DNA from: Acidobacteriota bacterium
GTDB taxonomy: Bacteria; Acidobacteriota; Vicinamibacteria; Fen-336
Assembly: GCA_022340585.1 (NCBI GenBank)
Contig: JAJDNS010000229.1
Coordinates: 1 to 57,693, forward strand
Reading direction: 5' to 3'
Length of the DNA stretch: 57,693 nt
In this document: positions 34,099-39,719 of the stretch, piece by piece
Numbering within the stretch: the first letter of the stretch is position 1
Layout of the letters: every line of letters starts with the position of its first letter
Made by a program: the position numbers and the translations under genes
Notes under the pieces: generated by a model
Databases searched by the model: none
What the model was told of the DNA's origin: nothing
Seen by the model: only the letters and a program-made list of their open reading frames with translations

Positions 34099-34204
34099 GG
34101 GGTCAGGTCGCGAGAACACGCCGCCTCACCGCCATGCCTCCTGCCCACTCCCTGCCCCTCCCCCTCCCCCCGCCCCGCCGATTTCCCTCACCAGACCTGA
34201 CCCC
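34099..34204. repeat. MITE/REP-like element with 11-bp terminal inverted repeats
   Basis: GGGGTCAGGTC at 34099-34109 is the exact complement of GACCTGACCCC at 34194-34204, enclosing 84 bases without coding capacity. Ends of the GGGGTCAGGTC kind are often seen beside IS200-like/REP-associated transposases in environmental bacteria. The left end also folds as CCCC-GAA-GGGG. Confidence 0.5.
34155..34176 (-). other. G-quadruplex-prone tract
   Basis: On the minus strand four runs of four to six G are separated by single bases, inside the MITE-like element and in the presumed 3' leader of the ackA transcript. Could slow polymerase or act in termination; purely a sequence-based suggestion. Confidence 0.4.
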
Positions 34205-34287
34205 AGCGTAGCCCCCCCCAAGGCCAGCGCCCCACGTGCACCGGCCCCTTTTCCCACGGGCGACTCGACTGAGGATCTAATGTGCTG

Positions 34288-35433
34288 TCAGCGCTTTAGA
34301 GCAGACACCACCTCGGCGGTGGCGCGGGCAACGACACGCTCTTCGTCGGCGGGGACCACGAGAATGCGGGCGGGACTGTCGTCGGTGGAGATCGTGGCTT
34401 CTCCCGAGGCGGCTTCATTGCGGGAGGCATCCATCTCCAGGCCAAAGGGACTCAAACCCTCGCAGACGGCCGCTCGGATCTCGGGGCTGTTCTCCCCGAT
34501 CCCCCCCGAGAAGGTGAGGACGTCGACCCCGCCCAGCCGCACCAGGAAGGCCCCGACGTAGCGCCGGACGGCGTCCACGAAGACGTCCAGGGCCAGGCGC
34601 GCCCGCGCGTCCCCGCCGGCGGCAGCCTCCGAGAGGTCGCGGACGTCGCCCGATCCCCCGCTGATCCCCGCCAGCCCCGACTGGCTGGCCAGGATCTCCG
34701 CCACCTCGTCCACCCCGTACCCCTTCTGCTTCATCACCTGGAACACGGCGAAGACGTCGATGTCGCCAGTGCGGTTGTTGTGGGGAAGGCCCGACTGGGG
34801 CGACATCCCGAAGCTGCAGTCGACGGCGACCCCGTTGCGCACGGCAGCAAGGCTCGAGCTCCCTCCAAGATGGCAGGAGATGTGCCGCAAGTCGTTGCTT
34901 CCCAACAGCTCCTGAGCCTTCTCGCTCGCCGCCCGGTGGCTGGCGCCGTGGAACCCGTAACGACGAATCCCGAGCCCTTCCTTCCATTCGTACGGGACCG
35001 CGTACGTCGTCACCGCTTCCTCCACGCCTTCGTAGAACGCGGTCTCCAACAGCGCGACGAGAGGCAACTCGGGCGCACTCCGCTGGAACGCCCGCATCGC
35101 CGCCACATAGGGGGGATTGTGCGCGGGCGCCATGAACGCGAACTCCTCCATGGCCGCCAGGACCTCGTCGTCGACCAGGCGCGCCCCGGTCAAAGGCCCG
35201 GCGTGCACGGCCTTGAAGCCCACCGCGCTCAGATCCGAGAGGGCCGCCAGCGGCCTCCCTTCGCCCACGATCTCTCCGCGGCACCTGGCGATGGCCGCGT
35301 CGTAGTCGGGGCAATCGCCTCCCGCCTGGCCGATCCGCTCGACCTTGCCCTGAGCCAGGACCCTCGCGTCCGGCATCTCGAGCAGACGGTACTTGAAGGA
35401 GGTGCTCCCAATGTTGGCGACCAGGATTCTCAT
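34288..35433 (-). CDS. ackA: Acetate/propionate-type acyl kinase
   Basis: A 381-residue acetate kinase family enzyme making ATP from an acyl phosphate, here probably the lactyl- or propionyl-phosphate delivered by PduL. Motifs are ILVANIGSTSFKYRL at the start (phosphate-binding N of NxGS), GFKAVHAGPLTG, ETAFYEGV, RRYGFHGASHRA, SCHLGGSSS, and FSGGIGENSPEIR. The ATG at 35433 is the start; a longer frame would run through the promoter. It has its own promoter at 35472-35499, identical in design to the one of the shell operon. Length is somewhat short against the roughly 400 residues usual for AckA. Confidence 0.94.
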   Translation of the reverse strand: MRILVANIGSTSFKYRLLEMPDARVLAQGKVERIGQAGGDCPDYDAAIARCRGEIVGEGRPLAALSDLSAVGFKAVHAGPLTGARLVDDEVLAAMEEFAFMAPAHNPPYVAAMRAFQRSAPELPLVALLETAFYEGVEEAVTTYAVPYEWKEGLGIRRYGFHGASHRAASEKAQELLGSNDLRHISCHLGGSSSLAAVRNGVAVDCSFGMSPQSGLPHNNRTGDIDVFAVFQVMKQKGYGVDEVAEILASQSGLAGISGGSGDVRDLSEAAAGGDARARLALDVFVDAVRRYVGAFLVRLGGVDVLTFSGGIGENSPEIRAAVCEGLSPFGLEMDASRNEAASGEATISTDDSPARILVVPADEERVVARATAEVVSALKR

Positions 35434-35453
35434 GGACGGCCCTCTTTTTCTGC

Positions 35454-35483
35454 TTGCATCAAGAGTGGAGGATTCTATATAGT
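35454..35483 (+). promoter_or_regulatory. Candidate promoter of the pduS-pduT unit
   Basis: TTGCAT (35454-35459), 18-base spacer, TATAGT (35478-35483). The -10 overlaps head-on with the ackA promoter, so the two divergent units would compete or be co-regulated. The -35 is weak. Confidence 0.45.
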
Positions 35484-35499
35484 TTCTGAACGGAGTCAA
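35472..35499 (-). promoter_or_regulatory. ackA: Promoter of ackA
   Basis: Reading leftwards: TTGACT (35494-35499), 16-base spacer, TAGAAT (35472-35477), the same hexamers and spacing as the pduL promoter. Confidence 0.75.
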
Positions 35500-35513
35500 T
35501 CATTTTCGATCAT
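35498..35513. promoter_or_regulatory. ATGATC/ATGATT repeats, candidate DeoR operator 2
   Basis: On the minus strand ATGATC (35508-35513) and ATGATT (35498-35503) are 10 bp apart, next to the ackA -35 and overlapping the pduS start codon. They match the repeats at 33994-34011. Confidence 0.5.
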
Positions 35514-36807
35514 GAACATCGAGCGCATTGAGTCCCACGGGATCGTCGGAGCCGGCGGAGGGGGCTTCCCCACCGCGGTGAAGCTCCAGGCGCAGGCCTC
35601 CATCTTCCTCGTGAACGCGGCCGAGTGCGAGCCCCTCCTCCACAAGGACAAGGAGCTCATGAAGCACCAGTCCGAGCCCATGCTCCGAGGCCTCCAGGCG
35701 GCCATGAGCTGCGTGGGGGCCGAAGAGGCCGTCATCGGCATCAAGGACAAGTACACCGACGTCATGGCCTCCCTGAAGCCCCAGCTGCCGTCGGGCGTGC
35801 GCATCGCTCCCCTGTCCGACTCCTACCCCGCCGGCGACGAGTTCATCCTCGTCCACGACATCACCGGCAGGATCATCCCCCCGGGCGGCCTCCCCAAGGA
35901 CGTGGGGGCGGCGGTGGCGAACGTCGAGACCCTGATGAACATCGGCCTGGACCGTCCGGTGACACACAAGTACTTGACGGTGGCGGGAGCGGTCAAGACG
36001 CCCGTCACCCTCCGGGTGCCGGTGGGTCTGTCCCTGGCCGAGGCCATGGAGGCCGCGGGGGGCGCGACGGTGGCCCCCTACGCGATCCTCCTGGGCGGGG
36101 TGATGATGGCCCGCCTGGCCGACAGCCCCGACCAGCCCATCACCAAGACCACCGGCGGGATCATCGTCCTCCCCACCACCCACCCCCTGGTGCAGCGTCA
36201 CGGCGCGAAGTGGGGGCAGATCGCCCGGGTGGGACGGTCCGCCTGCGACCAGTGCCGGTTCTGCACCGAGATGTGCCCACGGTACCTCCTGGGCCACCCC
36301 ATCGAGCCCCACGCGGCCATGCGGGCCCTGGGCTTCACCGAGCCGCCGAACCCAACCATCGCCGGCACCCTCTACTGCTGCGAGTGCAACCTCTGCAGCC
36401 TCTACGCCTGCCCCGAGGACCTGGACCCCAAGAACGTGTGCGTCGAGAGCAAGCCCATCGCCCGGGAGCGGGGGCTCGTCTTCAAGGGGGCGCCCGAGGA
36501 CGTGAAGGTCCACCCCCTGGCCGAAGGTCGACGGGTGCCGACCCGCCGCCTCATGGCCCGCCTGGCGCTGAACGAGTTCCGGAACGTGGGACCTCTCGTC
36601 GAGCACGAGTTCACGCCGCAGCGAGTGGTCCTGCCCCTGAAGCAGCACGCCGGCGCCCCGGCCGAGCCCACCGTCAAGGCTGGCCAACGGGTCAAGGAGG
36701 GCGACCTCGTGGCCCGGCCCGCCGAGGGCCAGCTCGGCGCGCGCATCCACGCCAGCATCGACGGCACCGTCCGGAGCACCGACGGCTCCGTGGAGATCGA
36801 ATCGTGA
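35512..36807 (+). CDS. pduS: PduS-like flavo-iron-sulfur NADH dehydrogenase (RnfC/NuoF fold)
   Basis: A 431-residue protein of the PduS/RnfC group. It has the NuoF-like flavin/NADH region (IVGAGGGGFPTAVKL, VNAAECEPLL, an SLBB-type part about 165-215) and two 4Fe-4S sites, CDQCRFCTEMCP near residue 245 and CCECNLCSLYACP near 290, then a C-terminal barrel-sandwich-like segment. In Pdu compartments it reduces cobalamin, but no B12 enzyme is encoded here. It more likely oxidises NADH inside the shell and hands electrons to the PduT-like protein. The ATG at 35512 is divergent from ackA by 78 bases. Confidence 0.93.
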   Translation: MNIERIESHGIVGAGGGGFPTAVKLQAQASIFLVNAAECEPLLHKDKELMKHQSEPMLRGLQAAMSCVGAEEAVIGIKDKYTDVMASLKPQLPSGVRIAPLSDSYPAGDEFILVHDITGRIIPPGGLPKDVGAAVANVETLMNIGLDRPVTHKYLTVAGAVKTPVTLRVPVGLSLAEAMEAAGGATVAPYAILLGGVMMARLADSPDQPITKTTGGIIVLPTTHPLVQRHGAKWGQIARVGRSACDQCRFCTEMCPRYLLGHPIEPHAAMRALGFTEPPNPTIAGTLYCCECNLCSLYACPEDLDPKNVCVESKPIARERGLVFKGAPEDVKVHPLAEGRRVPTRRLMARLALNEFRNVGPLVEHEFTPQRVVLPLKQHAGAPAEPTVKAGQRVKEGDLVARPAEGQLGARIHASIDGTVRSTDGSVEIES

Positions 36808-36820
36808 GGTCTGTCATTCC

Positions 36821-36897
36821 GAGGACCGAACCGGCCTGCGGCCGGACGCCTTGGCCAAGGACACGATTCCGCCATGGCGATCGTGTCCTTAGCAGCG
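36821..36897. repeat. Dispersed two-hairpin repeat, copy 2
   Basis: Matches 4299-4376. First stem CCGGCC-TGC-GGCCGG at 36831-36845. Second stem AAGGACACGAT (36857-36867) pairs with ATCGTGTCCTT (36880-36890) around a 12-base loop. The loop sequence differs between copies but pairing is kept. It lies between the pduS and pduT genes and could change the expression ratio of the two. Confidence 0.85.
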
Positions 36898-36940
36898 CGC
36901 CAACACCGGGCCCCGCGCGAGGAATCTGCTGCACCGTCCC

Positions 36941-36962
36941 GGAGAGCCAACGGAGAGCCAAC
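36941..36962 (+). repeat. Tandem 11-bp duplication forming the pduT ribosome site
   Basis: GGAGAGCCAAC occurs twice in a row. The second copy provides the GGAG ribosome site six bases before the GTG start at 36964; the first is a spare. Confidence 0.6.
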
Positions 36963-36963
36963 C

Positions 36964-37527
36964 GTGACTGAGCCTTTGGACGCCATCGGCCTCCTCGAGG
37001 TCTCGAGCATCGCCCTCGGGCACGTCTCCGAGGACGCCATGCTCAAGGCCGCCGACGTGGACCTTCTCCTGGCCCGGACCATCTGCTCCGGCAAGTTCAT
37101 CATCGTGGTCGCCGGCGACGTCGCCGCCTGCGAGTCGGCGGTCGAGGCCGGCGCCTCCCACGCCACCGGGGGCCTCATCGAGAAGCGGGTCATCGCCCAC
37201 GTCCACCCCTCGGTCTTCCCCGCCATCTCCATGGCCGTGGACCTCGACCCGGCCGAGGCCCAGTCCCTGGGCGTCATCGAGACCTTCTCGGCCTCCAGCA
37301 TCGTCGACGTGGCCGACACCGCCGCCAAGGCCGCCGCGGTCACCCTCTTCCGCATCCACATGGCCATGGCCATCGGCGGCAAGGGCTACGTCATGCTCAC
37401 CGGCGACGTGGCCAGCGTGGAGGCCGCGGTCTCCGCCGGCGCCACCGTGGCCGCCGAGGAGGGCATCCTCGTGGCGAAATCCGTCATCGCCGCGCCCCGC
37501 AAGGAGCTCTTCCGCGAGTTCGTCTGA
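36964..37527 (+). CDS. pduT: BMC-T (tandem) shell protein, PduT-like
   Basis: A 187-residue protein with two BMC domains in tandem (residues about 5-90 and 98-185; AIGLLEVSSIALGHVSEDAMLKAADV in outline and SLGVIETFSASSIVDVADTAAKAA in outline), forming a pseudohexameric trimer. The first domain has LLLARTICSGKFIIVVAGDVAAC, where the cysteine of ICSGKF corresponds to the Fe-S-binding cysteine of PduT (CPGKY-type). A 4Fe-4S cluster at the trimer axis would let electrons cross the shell. GTG start chosen for the GGAGAG spaced six bases upstream; an ATG at 36874 is less likely. Follows pduS. Confidence 0.92.
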   Translation: MTEPLDAIGLLEVSSIALGHVSEDAMLKAADVDLLLARTICSGKFIIVVAGDVAACESAVEAGASHATGGLIEKRVIAHVHPSVFPAISMAVDLDPAEAQSLGVIETFSASSIVDVADTAAKAAAVTLFRIHMAMAIGGKGYVMLTGDVASVEAAVSAGATVAAEEGILVAKSVIAAPRKELFREFV

Positions 37528-37771
37528 CGCGTTGCTACCAGACCAACAGACGAAGCGCGGCTGAGAACGGCCTACGGCAGCTTCCAGTCGAGGGCGTGCA
37601 GATCCCGGAGCCCCATCCACGGAACGTCGCTGACCCAACCCACCCGGAGCTTCGCCGATCTCGTTCTCCGCCACGACCAGGACAGGACGAGACGTCCAGG
37701 GGTCGACTGGCTGGGCCCTGAGACTGGTCGGAAGGAAGGCGGTGCGAGACAATGGGACCGGGAGGCACACC

Positions 37772-38998
37772 GTGACGAGAGCCTGCAGCCGCCGCCGTTT
37801 CCTGGGGCTGACGGCCACCGCGCCCCTGGCCATGGCCACCGGCTGCGGGGGGAGCAGCGACGGCCCCTCCACCCCTTCGCCCTCGCCCACCCCACCGCCG
37901 GGGGGAGGCTCGGCCACGGTGGCCCTCACCCGGTGCCGCTCCTACGGCGCCGAGGCCCTGGCCGCCCTCGGCCAGAGCTTCGACCGCCTCGGGGGCATCG
38001 GGTCCCTCGTGAGCGGGAAGGTCGTCGCGGTGAAGGTGAACTTCACCGGCTGGCCCTACCAGGTGCTCTTCGGCCGGCCGCCGGGGGAGACGTACATCAC
38101 CCACGGCGACACCGCCCTCGCCCTCGCCCGGCTCCTGTCGGACGCCGGAGCCCGACGAATCCGCTTCCTGGAATCGGTGCCCCTCCCCGAGCCACTCACC
38201 TACGCCGCGGATGCGGCGGGCTGGGACTTGAGCGCGCTGCGGGCCATCCCCGGCGTCGAGTTCGAGAACACCCGCAACCTGGGCTTCGGGTCGGACTACG
38301 CACGCCTCGCCGTCCCCGACGGCGGGCGGCTGTTTTCCCACCTCGACGTCAACCACTCCTACCGGGACACCGACGTCTACATTTCGCTGTGCAAGATGAA
38401 GGAGCACGCCACCGCCGCCGGTGTGACTCTCTCGATGAAGAACAGCTTCGGCATGACCCCGAACTCCCTCTACGGGTCCGAGGGCGTGGGCGAGGATCGC
38501 CTCGGGTACCGCGGCCCCATCCACGACGCCGCGGAGGGAGGGATGCGCCTCCTCCCCGGCGAGATCCCGGGGCACCAGGACGAGGCCGTCGGCGTCCGCG
38601 TGCCGTGGACGATCGTGGACGAGAACGCCGCCCGGCCCATCCACCTCGCCATCGTCGACGGCATCACGACCATCCGTGGCGGCGAGGGGTGGTGGAACCC
38701 CAGCATCGGCCCCATCGCCCCCGGGGTGATCGTGGCCGGGTTCGACGCGGTGGCCACCGACGCGGTTGCGATGGCGGTGATGGGCTTCGACCCCCGCGCC
38801 GCCGACTTCACCACGCCCTTCGAGACGCGACTCAACCACGTGGCCCTGGCCGAGGAGGCCGGTCTGGGCACCGCTGACCTCTCGCGCATCGAGGTCGTGG
38901 GCCTCACGATCGACGCGGCCCGGACGCCCTTCCGCAGCTCTGCGTCTCGCCCGGGGGAAGCCGTGCCGTCCCTCGCCACGGGGATCCCCGTCGGCTGA
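37772..38998 (+). CDS. Tat-exported DUF362-domain lipoprotein-like protein
   Basis: A 408-residue protein of the DUF362 family (function unknown). The GTG at 37772 follows GGGAGG by six bases and yields VTRACSRRRFLGLTATAPLAMATGCGG, a twin-arginine signal ending in a lipobox-like ATGC. A Ser/Pro-rich stretch follows, then the domain: VVAVKVNFTGWP, SHLDVNHSYRDTDVYISLCKMKEH in outline, and VAGFDAVATDAVAMAVMGFDP, the DUF362 core. The iron-sulfur cysteines present in some DUF362 proteins are absent. It follows the microcompartment block by 244 bases with no clear link to it. The 244-base gap shows no gene I can support. Confidence 0.85.
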   Translation: MTRACSRRRFLGLTATAPLAMATGCGGSSDGPSTPSPSPTPPPGGGSATVALTRCRSYGAEALAALGQSFDRLGGIGSLVSGKVVAVKVNFTGWPYQVLFGRPPGETYITHGDTALALARLLSDAGARRIRFLESVPLPEPLTYAADAAGWDLSALRAIPGVEFENTRNLGFGSDYARLAVPDGGRLFSHLDVNHSYRDTDVYISLCKMKEHATAAGVTLSMKNSFGMTPNSLYGSEGVGEDRLGYRGPIHDAAEGGMRLLPGEIPGHQDEAVGVRVPWTIVDENAARPIHLAIVDGITTIRGGEGWWNPSIGPIAPGVIVAGFDAVATDAVAMAVMGFDPRAADFTTPFETRLNHVALAEEAGLGTADLSRIEVVGLTIDAARTPFRSSASRPGEAVPSLATGIPVG

Positions 38999-39039
38999 GA
39001 AGGGTGATCGACAACGAAGTCTCGAAGGCCGGCCCGCTC

Positions 39040-39504
39040 CTAGCGCCGACGTCCGGGAAGCACGCGATCGAGAGAGAATCGGCCCCCTCCGGTCAGCACC
39101 AGCGTCGCGAAGGCCAGGAGATAGAGGAGGGCCAGCTCGGGATTGCCCCAGGAGCGAACCGTCTCCTCCGAGGCCCGCATCACGCCCACCGCCACCAGGA
39201 GGTGCTGGAAGGCGTGGTGGCGAACGAACGCCGCCACGAACATGGCGAACCCGGCGAAGGCCGCCGCCACTCGGGTCCCGAGGCCCAACGCCACGCAGAG
39301 CCCTCCCAGGAACTCGGCCAGCGCGGCCGCCCAGGCGAAGAGCCCGGGCAGCGGGAAGCCGAGGGACGCGACACCCTCGACGAAGCGGTCCCCCTGGCCC
39401 CCCGACAGGGCCAGTACCTTTCCATAGCCGTGGGCCAGAGCCAGCCCGAGCCCGCTCAGCCGCAGGAGCAGGAGGGCGAGATCTTTGGAGAGAGACTGAT
39501 TCAC
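39040..39504 (-). CDS. DoxX-family small membrane protein
   Basis: A 154-residue integral membrane protein with four hydrophobic helices (LALLLLRLSGLGLALAHGYG, LFAWAAALAEFLGGLCVALG, VAAAFAGFAMFVAAFV, PELALLYLLAFATLVLTGG) in the DoxX pattern. Family members include thiosulfate:quinone oxidoreductase subunits and unknown redox-linked proteins. The start is GTG at 39504 with GGAGG four bases upstream; the open frame extends further but without family character. It stands alone between a convergent DUF362 gene and the palindrome-containing spacer. Confidence 0.8.
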   Translation of the reverse strand: MNQSLSKDLALLLLRLSGLGLALAHGYGKVLALSGGQGDRFVEGVASLGFPLPGLFAWAAALAEFLGGLCVALGLGTRVAAAFAGFAMFVAAFVRHHAFQHLLVAVGVMRASEETVRSWGNPELALLYLLAFATLVLTGGGRFSLDRVLPGRRR

Positions 39505-39631
39505 GAGACCTCCAAGTCTCTCAGCATACACGACGGTGGGACGGGCTTGGTGTCCGAAGGCGCGGGACGAGGGAGGCCGCGATCTCGGCAGCCGGCGGTG
39601 CCCTCCCGATTTCCTGACACTGAAGTTCAGG

Positions 39632-39665
39632 TTCAAGTGACTCGGTCCGGACCGAGTCACTTGAA
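39632..39665. repeat. 34-bp perfect palindrome
   Basis: Two 17-base arms beginning TTCAAGTGACTCGGTCC with no spacer, in the gap between the cellobiose phosphorylase stop (39720) and the DoxX start. Immediately upstream is a second small dyad CTGAA-G-TTCAG (39620-39630). No T tract follows on either strand, so it is not a standard intrinsic terminator; it could be an mRNA-stabilising or protein-binding site. Confidence 0.7.
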
Positions 39666-39719
39666 ATCGAGTTTCATGTTTTACGCCTATCGCCGGCGCG
39701 GGGCCGAGTCCCCTCGGCT

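Larger units (their letters stand above)
34035..34287. other. Non-coding spacer between ackA and the pduL promoter
   Basis: No gene is visible in this 253-base stretch (the full gap from pduL to ackA is 324 bases). It contains a MITE-like inverted repeat at 34099-34204, within which the minus strand is strongly G-rich. Confidence 0.6.

Noticed and set aside
35512..36807. Reading PduS as a cobalamin reductase
   Set aside because: No B12-dependent enzyme or reactivation factor is encoded nearby; an NADH-oxidising role fits better, although the fold is the same.
37572..37700. Possible minus-strand gene remnant before the DUF362 gene (ends LRDLHALDWKLP)
   Set aside because: Short piece without a start or recognisable domain; cannot distinguish a decayed gene from random frame.
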